Below, piece after piece: positions 44,805 to 53,285 of a DNA stretch of 64,000 nt (positions are counted from its first letter, which is position 1; every line of letters begins with the position of its first letter). The translations under genes were made by a program, and so were the position numbers. The stretch is from Pararhizobium sp. A13 (GTDB taxonomy: Bacteria; Pseudomonadota; Alphaproteobacteria; Rhizobiales; Rhizobiaceae). The stretch is from positions 124,001-188,000 of the forward strand of contig NZ_CP149512.1 of the NCBI RefSeq assembly GCF_040126305.1. The letters run 5' to 3'. Under the pieces are notes generated by a model. The model saw nothing but the letters and a program-made list of their open reading frames with translations. It did not search any database and was not told the DNA's origin.

Positions 44805-45890
44805 ATGATCAATCTCAGGAACGTCCGCAAATTCTACGGTGCGCTGGAAGTCATCAAGGGTGTCGATATCACCGTCGAGGACGGCGAGTTCGCCGTTTTC
44901 GTCGGCCCGAGCGGTTGCGGGAAATCGACGCTGCTCAGGATGATCGCGGGCCTCGAAGGCATCGATGACGGCGACCTGATCCTCAATGGCCAGCGCATCA
45001 ACGACGTGCCGCCGGACAAGCGTGGCATCGCCATGGTGTTCCAATCCTATGCGCTCTATCCGCATATGACGGTGGCGGAAAATATCGGCTTTTCGCTCAG
45101 CCTGAAGAAGGTTCCCGTCGCCGAGATCAGACGGCAAGTGGGCGAGGTCGCGGAAATCCTGCAGCTGGCCGAGTACCTGGATCGCCGCCCGGCAGCACTC
45201 TCCGGCGGCCAGAGGCAGCGTGTGGCGATCGGCCGGGCAATCATCAAGAAACCGTCGCTGATCCTGTTCGACGAGCCGCTCTCCAATCTCGATTCGGCGC
45301 TGCGCGTGCAAATGCGGGCCGAATTGCAGCGGTTGCACCGCGAGCTGAAGGCGACCGTCGTCTACGTCACTCACGACCAGGTCGAGGCGATGACCATGGC
45401 GGACAGGATCGTCGTCTTGAACAAGGGCGCGGTGGCGCAGTCCGGGCATCCCATGGACCTCTATCACTCGCCGGACAATGAGTTCGTCGCCACCTTCATC
45501 GGCTCGCCGAAGATGAACATCCTTCCGGTGACCCTATCGCGGCCAGAACCGGGGAGGATCCGGCTTGAAAATGCGATGGGGCTTTCGATTGCGCTTGCGA
45601 ATGGCGACGGTTCGATCGCGCCGGGCGACGCCAAGCTCGGCATCCGGCCGGAGCATCTGAAGATTTCACAAGCGGGCGAGGGGCATTTTTCCGCCGAGGT
45701 TGTCATCGTCGAGCGGCTCGGCGTCGAGACCTATTTGGCCGTCGGTTCGCCCAAGGAGCCGATCGTCGTGCGCGCCGAGGGCGACCTGACGATCCGGCCC
45801 GGCGACCGGGTCTTCCTGATGGCCGATCTTGCCGCCTGCCACCTGTTCGGTTCCACAGGCCGGGTCATCCGCCGGCCGCAGACACTCTAA
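44805..45890 (+). CDS. Sugar ABC transporter ATP-binding protein (UgpC/MsmK type)
   Basis: A 361-aa ATPase: Walker A GPSGCGKSTLLRMIAGLE, Q-loop VFQSYALYPHMTV, signature LSGGQRQRVAIGRAI, Walker B LILFDEPLSNLD and H-loop YVTHDQVEAMTMADR. A C-terminal TOBE-type domain extends past residue 235. It energises the two permeases upstream. Completes an importer with the binding protein at 41596. Confidence 0.95.
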   Translation: MINLRNVRKFYGALEVIKGVDITVEDGEFAVFVGPSGCGKSTLLRMIAGLEGIDDGDLILNGQRINDVPPDKRGIAMVFQSYALYPHMTVAENIGFSLSLKKVPVAEIRRQVGEVAEILQLAEYLDRRPAALSGGQRQRVAIGRAIIKKPSLILFDEPLSNLDSALRVQMRAELQRLHRELKATVVYVTHDQVEAMTMADRIVVLNKGAVAQSGHPMDLYHSPDNEFVATFIGSPKMNILPVTLSRPEPGRIRLENAMGLSIALANGDGSIAPGDAKLGIRPEHLKISQAGEGHFSAEVVIVERLGVETYLAVGSPKEPIVVRAEGDLTIRPGDRVFLMADLAACHLFGSTGRVIRRPQTL

Positions 45891-45905
45891 ACCATCGAGG
45901 ACATC

Positions 45906-46643
45906 ATGAAGACCAAGATTACCATCTGGAACGAGGGCCGCCACGAGCAGGTTCACAAAGTCGTTCAGGACATCTATCCCGACCGGATCGACGGCGCGAT
46001 CGCCGCCGGCATTGCCCACCCGGATTTCGAGATCCGCCGCGGCACGCTCGACGATCCGGATGAAGGCCTGCCGGACAGTGTGCTCAACGACACCGACGTG
46101 CTGCTCTGGTGGGGACACATGGCGCATGAGGAGGTGAGCGACGAGCTGATCGATCGTATCCAGCAGCGCGTGCTGAAAGGCATGGGGCTCGTCGTCCTGC
46201 ATTCCGGCCACCACTCGAAACTGTTTCGCCGGCTAATGGGTACCAATGCCAATCTCTCTTGGCGGGAAAAGCCGGAGGGCGATATCGAGCGCGTCTGGGT
46301 CATCAACCCGTCGCATCCGATCGCCGAGGGCCTGCCGCCGTTCTTCGAAATCAATGCGTCGGAAATGTATGGCGAGCCTTTCGACATTCCGCAGCCGGAC
46401 GAGCTGATCTTCCTGTCCTGGTACTCCGGCGGCGAGGTGTTTCGCAGCGGCTGCACGTTCCAGCGGGGCAGGGGCCGCATCTTCTACTTCAGCCCCGGCC
46501 ACGAGACCTTTCCGATCTATCACGACAGCAACGTCCACCGGGTCATTTCCAATGGCATTCGCTGGGCAAAACAGACCCATACCGACGGCCGCATCCTGGA
46601 AAACTGGCATCGCGCCGAACCGATCCACGGCCGCCCCGACTGA
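45906..46643 (+). CDS. ThuA-like trehalose utilisation family protein
   Basis: A 245-aa ThuA-domain protein with a class I glutamine amidotransferase-like fold: TDVLLWWGHMAHEEVSDELI, GMGLVVLHSGHHSKLFRRLM and GRIFYFSPGHETFPIYHD. In rhizobia such genes accompany sugar ABC operons (thuEFGKAB for trehalose/maltose), where ThuA/ThuB oxidise the sugar; here the Gfo/Idh/MocA gene on the other strand resembles the ThuB partner. It follows the ATPase gene by 15 bp. Confidence 0.9.
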   Translation: MKTKITIWNEGRHEQVHKVVQDIYPDRIDGAIAAGIAHPDFEIRRGTLDDPDEGLPDSVLNDTDVLLWWGHMAHEEVSDELIDRIQQRVLKGMGLVVLHSGHHSKLFRRLMGTNANLSWREKPEGDIERVWVINPSHPIAEGLPPFFEINASEMYGEPFDIPQPDELIFLSWYSGGEVFRSGCTFQRGRGRIFYFSPGHETFPIYHDSNVHRVISNGIRWAKQTHTDGRILENWHRAEPIHGRPD

Positions 46644-46674
46644 GGCCGCCCGCAAAGCAGGCGACCGGCTGCGG

Positions 46675-47379
46675 CTAGGCGGGAGCTGCCTTCACCGCAG
46701 CAGGACGCTCGGTCTTGCCGGCGGAGGTACCTGCATAGGCTCGAAGAAACGTCCGGACCGCATTGCGCGCCGCACTTTCCAGCTCTTCCTCCGTTGGTTT
46801 TGCGCCGAACAGCGTGCTCATCTGCAGATCGGCATTGACCAGCGCCAGGAACTGCCGGGACGCGAGGTCGAAATCGTCGATCTGCATGAGCCCCTTGTGG
46901 GCGAGGCGGGCGAAGAGGGCGGCCAGTGCAGTGCCGATCTTGCCCGGGCCGTGCTGGCGCCAGGATTCGAAGAGATGCGGGTAGCGTTCGCCTTCCGACT
47001 GCACCAGCCTGCGCAGGAATTTCCCATCCTGGTTGCAGATGCAGTTGCGGCTGAGGCGCACGGCAAAGGCTGCAAGATCGTCTTCCAGATTATCCGGATT
47101 TTCCGGAAAGGTCGACAGAATCGAGAACAGCATCGCGTTCGCCCTGTCCATGACGTCCTCGACGACGGCCGTGAACAGGTTCTCCTTTTCCCGGTAGTGA
47201 TTGTAGACCGTCTGGCGCGACACGCAGGCTTCGGCGGCGATCTCGTCGATGCTCGCGCCGGCAAAACCCTGGCGGCAAAAGACTTCTGCGGCGGCATCCA
47301 GGATCGACAAGCGCTTGGCACATTGTCCGCGCTGACTGTGCACGGAGGTCCTGGGAACGGTATCATTGAAACTTTTCAT
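46675..47379 (-). CDS. TetR family transcriptional regulator
   Basis: A 234-aa regulator. The N-terminal HTH is ILDAAAEVFCRQGFAGASID then EIAAEACVSRQTVYNHYREK. The C-terminal domain (RRLVQSEGERYPHLFESW) is of the AefR-like type. It is divergent from a Bcr/CflA-type drug exporter with a TTAGACA/TGTCTAA operator between, so it is probably the exporter's repressor. Confidence 0.9.
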   Translation of the reverse strand: MKSFNDTVPRTSVHSQRGQCAKRLSILDAAAEVFCRQGFAGASIDEIAAEACVSRQTVYNHYREKENLFTAVVEDVMDRANAMLFSILSTFPENPDNLEDDLAAFAVRLSRNCICNQDGKFLRRLVQSEGERYPHLFESWRQHGPGKIGTALAALFARLAHKGLMQIDDFDLASRQFLALVNADLQMSTLFGAKPTEEELESAARNAVRTFLRAYAGTSAGKTERPAAVKAAPA

Positions 47380-47406
47380 GAGACGAAGATAATGCCTATT
47401 GACGTT

Positions 47407-47424
47407 TTAGACAATGGTGTCTAA
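47407..47424. promoter_or_regulatory. Candidate TetR operator
   Basis: TTAGACA-ATGG-TGTCTAA, a perfect 7-bp inverted repeat, lies 28 bp upstream of the tetR start. A related GTGTCC/GACAC pair follows within 30 bp. Position between divergent regulator and exporter supports an operator role. Confidence 0.6.
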
Positions 47425-47580
47425 TTTTACACTTGTGTCCAAATTTATTGACACGTTGATGCCAACATGAGCGCGGGTCCTCCCAAGTACCGTGCTCATC
47501 CTGGTTACGATCACGTTGAACCCTCCTGAGAGCGATGCGGCAAGCCAGTGTCCCGGCTGTGCGCCGCTGTTTTCTGAAAG

Positions 47581-48792
47581 ATGATCACCATGACGACCTC
47601 CTTTATTCGCACGGCGCTGATCCTTGGTCTTTTATCGGCGATTGGCCCCTTCGCCATCGATATGTATCTTCCGGCCTTGCCCTCGATCGGACAGGATCTT
47701 CAGGCCGAGAACAACGTCGTGCAGCTGAGCCTGCTTGCCTTCTTTATCTCCTTTGCACTCTCCCAGCTGGTCTACGGACCGCTGTCGGATATGTGGGGCC
47801 GCAAGGCGCCACTTTATCTCGGCATCGGCCTGTTTGCTGCGGCCAGCATCGGCTGTGCCCTGGCGACCGATATTGAAACCCTGATCGCCTTCCGCTTCCT
47901 GCAGGGGATCGGCGGAGCCGCCGGCATGGTCATTCCGCGCGCCATCGTTCGTGACATGCATACCGGCGTGCAGGCCGCACGCTTGATGTCGCTGCTGATG
48001 CTGGTCTTCAGCATTTCGCCGATCCTCGCGCCGCTCACCGGCAGCGCCGTCATCGAATTCTACGGCTGGCGCGGCGTCTTCTGGGCCGTCATGGCTGCCT
48101 CATTCGTTGGCCTTATCCTTCTTGCGACGCAATTGCGGGAAACCCGCCCGAAGGCGCATCGCGCCGAGAGCAGCCTTGGCAGCGCCATGGCGGCCTACGG
48201 TGTGCTCTTGAAGGACAGGAACTTCCTGACACTCACCTTCATCGGCGGGCTCGGCATCTCAAGCTTCCTCGTCTATCTGGCGAACTCGCCTTTCGTGCTG
48301 ATCGACCATTACGGCCTGACGCCGACGCAATACAGCCTTGCCTTCTCGATCAATGCCGTGTCGTTCTTCGGCGTTTCGCAGGCGACCGGCTGGTTCGGCG
48401 AGCGTTTCGGCCTCGTGCGCGTCATGCGCGTCGCCGTCACCGCTTTCGCGCTGACCATGGCAACGATGGCCATCGTCATGAGCCTGGGCTTCAACCAGCT
48501 GCCCGTGTTGGCTGTTTTCCTCTTCGTCGGCTATGGCTGTCTTGGTCTCGTGATCCCGACGACGGCGGTTCTGGCACTGGAGGATCACGGCGAGATCGCC
48601 GGCACGGCCTCGTCGCTGATGGGAACGTTGCATTTCGTCACGGCCGCGGTTGCCATGGTGGTCGCGTCGGTCTTCTTCGATGGCACCGCGGTGCCGATGG
48701 CGATGGGGATAGCGCTGTGCGCAGTCGGCGCCCTGTTGCTGACTCAGGCGACGATCGGCCGCCGCCGTGCGGTGGCTGCTGCAGCCGAATAA
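47581..48792 (+). CDS. Bcr/CflA family multidrug efflux MFS transporter
   Basis: A 403-aa, 12-helix drug:H+ antiporter. The N-terminal motif IGPFAIDMYLPALPSIGQDL is diagnostic for the Bcr/CflA subfamily, the MFS motif A region is YGPLSDMWGRKAPLYLG, and GGAAGMVIPRAIVRDM is the antiporter motif region. Start ATG 47581, or ATG 47590. A terminator follows the stop. Divergent to the TetR gene. Confidence 0.9.
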   Translation: MITMTTSFIRTALILGLLSAIGPFAIDMYLPALPSIGQDLQAENNVVQLSLLAFFISFALSQLVYGPLSDMWGRKAPLYLGIGLFAAASIGCALATDIETLIAFRFLQGIGGAAGMVIPRAIVRDMHTGVQAARLMSLLMLVFSISPILAPLTGSAVIEFYGWRGVFWAVMAASFVGLILLATQLRETRPKAHRAESSLGSAMAAYGVLLKDRNFLTLTFIGGLGISSFLVYLANSPFVLIDHYGLTPTQYSLAFSINAVSFFGVSQATGWFGERFGLVRVMRVAVTAFALTMATMAIVMSLGFNQLPVLAVFLFVGYGCLGLVIPTTAVLALEDHGEIAGTASSLMGTLHFVTAAVAMVVASVFFDGTAVPMAMGIALCAVGALLLTQATIGRRRAVAAAAE

Positions 48793-48822
48793 CCGCGGAT
48801 CATCGATCGCGAGGAATGCCAG

Positions 48823-48850
48823 AGGCCCGGGCGATGTTCCGGGCCTTTTT
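48823..48850 (+). terminator. Rho-independent terminator after the MFS gene
   Basis: AGGCCCGG, 8-nt loop, CCGGGCCT, then TTTT: an 8-bp perfect stem followed by a T-run, 31 bp after the exporter stop. Confidence 0.85.
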
Positions 48851-48869
48851 GCGGGTGGGTCGTAGGCGG

Positions 48870-48885
48870 TTGTCCAGCTGGACAA
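48870..48885. promoter_or_regulatory. 16-bp perfect palindrome upstream of the SDR gene
   Basis: TTGTCCAGCTGGACAA is a perfect palindrome 65 bp before the SDR start. It shares the TTGTCC/GGACAA half-sites with the palindrome at 26979-26994 but with a 4-bp longer centre. Likely an operator for an unlinked regulator. Confidence 0.5.
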
Positions 48886-48949
48886 TTCTGGTCCGAGCGT
48901 TATCTCGCTTGCGGAATGAATGACGTGGGCCGGAAACCGAGGGCGACGC

Positions 48950-49744
48950 ATGGCTGGCGAGCTGAACAAATGGCAGGGGATCCGGATCCCCGATCTCGAC
49001 GGAAAAGCAGTTCTGATCACCGGTGCATCGACCGGCATCGGCGCGGCGCTGGTGCGCGCGTTTTCTGCCCAGGGCGCAAGCGTCGCGATCCACTACAATG
49101 AGAGCCGCCAGGCGGCAACCGAACTGCTGGCGAACGTCGAGGCCGCGGGCGGCAAGGCGCTGCTTGTCCAGGGCGACTTATCTGCGGATGGGGTGACTGA
49201 ACGGGTGGTCGAGGAGGCAGCGGGTCATTTTGGCCGGCTTGACGGGCTGATCAACAATGCCGGTGGCATGCTCGGTCGCGTCGCGACTGCCGAAATGAGC
49301 GATGCGCACTACCAACGTGTGATGGATCTGAACGCCCGTTCGGTGCTCGCCGCGACACGGGCCGCACATGTGTGGCTGCGCAAACAGGGCGGTTTCATCA
49401 TCAACACGACGTCGATCGCCGCCCGCAATGGCGGCGGCAATGGGGCCATTCTCTACGCGGCCGCCAAAGGCTTCGTATCGACCATCACCCGCGGCCACGC
49501 CAAGGAATTCGTCGGCGACGGCATCCGCGTCAACGCCGTGGCACCTGGCATCATCTCGACGCCGTTCCACGAACGCTACACCAGCCCTGAAATGCTTGAT
49601 GCGCAACGACGTACCGTACCGATGGGCCGGGTCGGTTCGCCGGAGGACTGCGTCGGCGCCTATCTCTTCCTGGCATCGCCCATTTTGTCCGGCTACATTA
49701 CCGGCCAGATCATCGAGGTCAACGGCGGCCAGTTGATGCCTTAG
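48950..49744 (+). CDS. Short-chain dehydrogenase/reductase
   Basis: A 264-aa classical SDR: cofactor motif LITGASTGIGAALVRAF, NNAG at the fourth strand, catalytic Ser in TTSIAARNG and the YxxxK motif as YAAAK, then VNAVAPGIISTPFH and the C-terminal ITGQIIEVNGGQLMP. Substrate not predictable. Start ATG 48950 is preferred; the frame open from 48920 lacks a ribosome site. It stands alone with its own palindrome upstream. Confidence 0.9.
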   Translation: MAGELNKWQGIRIPDLDGKAVLITGASTGIGAALVRAFSAQGASVAIHYNESRQAATELLANVEAAGGKALLVQGDLSADGVTERVVEEAAGHFGRLDGLINNAGGMLGRVATAEMSDAHYQRVMDLNARSVLAATRAAHVWLRKQGGFIINTTSIAARNGGGNGAILYAAAKGFVSTITRGHAKEFVGDGIRVNAVAPGIISTPFHERYTSPEMLDAQRRTVPMGRVGSPEDCVGAYLFLASPILSGYITGQIIEVNGGQLMP

Positions 49745-49854
49745 GGTGCGCCGATGCTTCAAGACTGGTCAAAATCGCGCGGTTGACAGCGGTGTCGTTC
49801 GCCTTGACGCCGCCGCCGCGCTCGGACTACATCATTGCCGACGGTTCCCCGATG

Positions 49855-50054
49855 GATGACTTCGAGGGGATTAATAGGGAACACGGTGCGGAAGACCCAA
49901 CAGGGACCAAGACCGTGGCTGCCCCCGCAACTGTAAGCGGATTGCCGATCGTCCTTGTGGCGCCTTTTTGAGGCGCCATGCCACTGCGAGAACCCCTTCA
50001 GGTTTCGCGGGAAGGCAGACGCAAAGCACATATCCGCAAGCCAGGAGACCTGCC
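49855..50054 (+). ncRNA. Cobalamin (B12) riboswitch
   Basis: The leader of the BtuFCD-like operon has the order and motifs of the adenosylcobalamin-type riboswitch: GGGAACACGGTGCGGAAGACC at the 5' side, the core CCCCCGCAACTGTAAGCGG, GCCATGCCACTG near 49974-49986, a variable arm, and the B12 box end AAGCCAGGAGACCTGCC (50038-50054). A hairpin CCGGGC/GCCCGG (50077-50094) directly precedes the AAAGGAG ribosome site, so regulation is probably translational. Confidence 0.92.
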
Positions 50055-50103
50055 GTCGAAAGCAAGATCCACCATCCCGGGCGGGGTTGCCCGGAAAGGA
50101 GCC

Positions 50104-51165
50104 ATGATGATTGATTTCGACCGCCTTGCCGGGCGCTTTGTCGCCTTTTCCCGTATCCTCGCGCCGATTTCCGCAGTAGTCGTTGCGTTGGGGAGCCTTT
50201 GCACACAAGCCGCGGCTGCGCCGACGCGCTATCCTCTGGAAATTGCCAATTGCGGCCAGACCGTCCGCTTCGAGAAGCCGCCGCAGAAGATCGTCTCGAT
50301 CGGTCAGGGCATGACCGAAATCCTGTTCTCGCTCGGCTTGGCCGACAAGATTGCCGGGACCGCCGTCTGGGTCGGTCCAGTGCTGAAAGAATATGAGGCC
50401 GAAAACCGGACGATCAAGCGTCTTGCCGACAACGATCCGAGCTTCGAATCCGTCGTCGGCGAGCAACCTGACCTTGTCGCGGCCGAGTTCGAATGGCATG
50501 TCGGAGCGCAAGGGTCGGTCGGCAAGCGCGAGCAGTTTTCAGGCCTCGGCATCAACACCTATGTCTCGCCGGCCGATTGCGTCGCCAAGGTCAACACGGA
50601 TGGCGGCGATGGCGTGCGCAGGCAACTCTTCACGATGGACCTGATCTACCAGGAAATCCGTGAGCTCTCGGAAATCTTCAACATACAGGAGCGCGGCGAT
50701 GCGCTGATCGTCGACCTGAAAAAGCGGGAATCCGACGCCGTCGCGTCGATCGGTGGCAAGCTCGGCGAGATTCCTGTCGTCTTCTGGTTCTCGAGCAAAG
50801 AAGTCGCAGGCGACGCCTTCATCGCGGGCAAGAACAGCGCCCCGGCCTATATCCTGAAGACGCTGGGCGCCAGGAACGTCGTGACGACCGAGGAGGAATG
50901 GCCGCTGGTCGGCTGGGAAACGATCGCGGAGGCCAATCCCTCCGTCATCGTCATCGCCACCATGGACCGCCGGCGCTATGTGGCAGACGATCCGGCGGTG
51001 AAGATCGATTTTCTGGAGAAGGATCCGGTCACCAGCCAGTTGGATGCGGTCAAGAACAGGCGCTTCGTGCAGATGGATGCGCAGTCGATGAACCCGACAA
51101 TCCGCACGATCGATGGCATCGAAACCCTGGCGCAAGGCATCAAGGCGTTCGGGTTGTCGCAGTGA
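50104..51165 (+). CDS. ABC transporter substrate-binding protein, BtuF-like
   Basis: A 353-aa class III binding protein. The signal peptide ends near VVALGSLCTQAAAA. The FecB/BtuF-type core is PQKIVSIGQGMTEILFSLGL then DKIAGTA, with PDLVAAEFEW marking the first lobe. Start ATG 50104 sits 5 nt after AAAGGAG. The stop overlaps the permease start (GTGA). Family members carry Fe-siderophores or corrinoids; the riboswitch makes a cobalamin/cobamide substrate likely. Confidence 0.88.
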   Translation: MMIDFDRLAGRFVAFSRILAPISAVVVALGSLCTQAAAAPTRYPLEIANCGQTVRFEKPPQKIVSIGQGMTEILFSLGLADKIAGTAVWVGPVLKEYEAENRTIKRLADNDPSFESVVGEQPDLVAAEFEWHVGAQGSVGKREQFSGLGINTYVSPADCVAKVNTDGGDGVRRQLFTMDLIYQEIRELSEIFNIQERGDALIVDLKKRESDAVASIGGKLGEIPVVFWFSSKEVAGDAFIAGKNSAPAYILKTLGARNVVTTEEEWPLVGWETIAEANPSVIVIATMDRRRYVADDPAVKIDFLEKDPVTSQLDAVKNRRFVQMDAQSMNPTIRTIDGIETLAQGIKAFGLSQ

Positions 51166-52217
51166 CACTTGCGGCTATCGGTCAACCGGTGGTGACCCGT
51201 CAAAGATGGTGGGCGCGCTTCGCGCTTGCCATCCTGACGCTCGTCGCACTCGCCTTCGTGATCAGCCTCGCCGTCTCGATCGGCGAGATCTCCATCCCGC
51301 TCACCACAACCGGCAAGGCCGTGGCCAACCGGATTTTCGGCGCGTCCTTCGAGCTCAGCCGCATCCATGAGGGTATCGTCTGGGACTATCGGCTGAGCCG
51401 CGCGCTTCTTGCCGCGAGCGCCGGCGCGGCCCTTGCGCTGTCTGGCGCGACCCTGCAGGCGCTGCTGCGCAATCCGCTGGCCGAGCCCTATGTGCTCGGC
51501 ATTTCCGCCGGCGCATCCACCGGGGCGGTCGCGGTGATGATCCTCGGCTTCGGCTATGGCGTCCTGACGTTATCAGCCGGCGCTTTCATCGGCGCAATCA
51601 TTGCCTTCATTCTCGTCTCGGCTCTGGCGGCAGGAGCCGGAGGAGGATCGGACCGGATCATCCTGGCCGGTGTCGCAGGCTCGCAGCTTTTCACCGCGCT
51701 CACCTCCTACATCGTCACGACATCGGCCAATGCCGAGCAGGCCCGCGGTGTCATGTTCTGGTTGCTCGGCAGCCTTGCCGGCGTGCGCTGGCCGGATGTC
51801 TATCTGGCCGCTCCGGTCGCTCTGATCGGTTTTGCGGTGTCGATGTTCTATGCCCGAGCGCTCGATGCCTTTACCTTTGGGATCGACGCTGCGGCGGCAT
51901 TGGGCATTGCAGTTAACCGCGTCCGCATGATCCTCCTCGGCGCAACGGCGCTGATGACGGCCGCCATGGTCAGCATCGTCGGCTCCATCGGCTTTGTCGG
52001 ACTGGTCATTCCGCATGCGGCACGATTCCTCGTCGGTCCCTCGCATGGTCGCCTTCTGCCCGCGTCGGCGTTGATCGGCGCGATCTTCATGGTCACCGCC
52101 GATATTGCATCGCGCATCATCATTCCGCAGCAGATCTTGCCGATCGGCGTCGTCACCGCAATGTTTGGCGCCCCGGCCTTCGCGTTCATTCTCTACAAGG
52201 CGAGGAAGCCGGTTTGA
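51162..52217 (+). CDS. FecCD/BtuC family ABC permease
   Basis: A 351-aa permease with about ten membrane helices. Typical motifs are LSGATLQALLRNPLAEPYVL then GISAGASTGA near 90-120, and SIVGSIGFVGLVIPHAARFL near the end. Start is GTG 51162, overlapping the binding-protein stop; an upstream open frame beginning at 50898 is a shadow. Its stop overlaps the TTG start of the ATPase gene. Confidence 0.93.
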   Translation: MTLAAIGQPVVTRQRWWARFALAILTLVALAFVISLAVSIGEISIPLTTTGKAVANRIFGASFELSRIHEGIVWDYRLSRALLAASAGAALALSGATLQALLRNPLAEPYVLGISAGASTGAVAVMILGFGYGVLTLSAGAFIGAIIAFILVSALAAGAGGGSDRIILAGVAGSQLFTALTSYIVTTSANAEQARGVMFWLLGSLAGVRWPDVYLAAPVALIGFAVSMFYARALDAFTFGIDAAAALGIAVNRVRMILLGATALMTAAMVSIVGSIGFVGLVIPHAARFLVGPSHGRLLPASALIGAIFMVTADIASRIIIPQQILPIGVVTAMFGAPAFAFILYKARKPV

Positions 52218-52978
52218 GCATTTCCGTCCGTGACGTCCATTGGTCAACCGGCGACGAGATGATCGTCGACGGCATCAGCATCGACGTGGCACCCGGCAAG
52301 ACGCTTGGCCTGCTTGGCCCCAATGGGTCGGGCAAGTCCAGCCTCCTGCGTCTCATCTGCCGGTTGCGTAACGTCAAAAGCGGCGTCATTTCGCTGGGAA
52401 ATGCCGATATCGCCGCAATGTCCCGCCTCGATATTGCCCGGCGCGTCGCTTTCGTCGAGCAGCAGGCAACGACTGACGCGCAGGTGACGGTTCTTGACGT
52501 GGTACGGCTCGGACGCACACCGCATCGCGGCCCGCTCTCGCCCTGGAGTGCCGCGGACGATGCGGCGGTAAATGCCGCTCTTTTCCACGTGGGCATGCCC
52601 GGTCGCGCCGGACAGCTTTGGCATACGCTGTCCGGCGGCGAGCGCCAGCGGGTGCATATCGCCCGCGCATTGGCGCAGACACCAAGCGAACTGCTGCTCG
52701 ACGAGCCGACGAACCATCTCGATATCCAGCATCAATTGGAAATCCTCAAGCTGGTGGCGCGGCTGCCGGTGACCAGCATCGTCGCGCTGCACGATCTCAA
52801 TCTGGCAGCGATGTTCTGCGACAGCCTTGCCGTGCTGCACCAGGGCAAGGTCGTGGCTGCCGGCGCGCCGGAGGATATTCTGACAGAAAGGCTCATGACC
52901 GAGGTTTTTGGCGTGTGCGCCCATATCGAACGCTCAGCCTATCATGGCCGGTACCATGTCCAGTACCGGATCGACTGA
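52214..52978 (+). CDS. FecE/BtuD family ABC ATP-binding protein
   Basis: A 254-aa ATPase: Walker A LLGPNGSGKSSLLRLICRLR, signature LSGGERQRVHIARALAQ, Walker B LLLDEPTNHLDIQHQLE. Start is TTG 52214, coupled to the permease stop. Last gene of the three-gene importer under the cobalamin riboswitch. No outer-membrane btuB is in the window. Confidence 0.93.
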   Translation: MSISVRDVHWSTGDEMIVDGISIDVAPGKTLGLLGPNGSGKSSLLRLICRLRNVKSGVISLGNADIAAMSRLDIARRVAFVEQQATTDAQVTVLDVVRLGRTPHRGPLSPWSAADDAAVNAALFHVGMPGRAGQLWHTLSGGERQRVHIARALAQTPSELLLDEPTNHLDIQHQLEILKLVARLPVTSIVALHDLNLAAMFCDSLAVLHQGKVVAAGAPEDILTERLMTEVFGVCAHIERSAYHGRYHVQYRID

Positions 52979-53285
52979 TCGGCATCGCTTACAGGGTCGT
53001 CGAATATTGATATATCTGTCAATTCAATGACTTAGATAAGTTCCATAATTCCCATTAGATGTGTTATAACATCACCCATATCACCATTTCTTCAAACGGG
53101 ATGTTGACGGCATTCGCACCCATAAAGTCCATATTTGCCCATCAAGGCCATCCAAGCATACCTAGACTGAAACGCTACTCCAAGTGCGACCATAACCAGT
53201 GGGTTGACCGATGGACTCTCGCTGGCAAGTATGGCTGCGACATTATGCTTGGCCTCGCGCGAGCCCACACACGTCAGGAGAACTC
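52979..53285. other. AT-rich intergenic region, start of a decayed stretch
   Basis: This 307-bp gap is clearly more AT-rich than the preceding genes. It includes the symmetrical GATGTGTTATAACATC (53058-53073), a possible operator or promoter. A frame open from 53059 into the VOC gene shows no family resemblance and is not supported. Confidence 0.35.

Noticed and set aside
53059..53285. N-terminal extension of the VOC frame
   Set aside because: It is in frame with the C-terminal half only because of the duplication; translation lacks family similarity and ATG 53286 begins the VOC motif.
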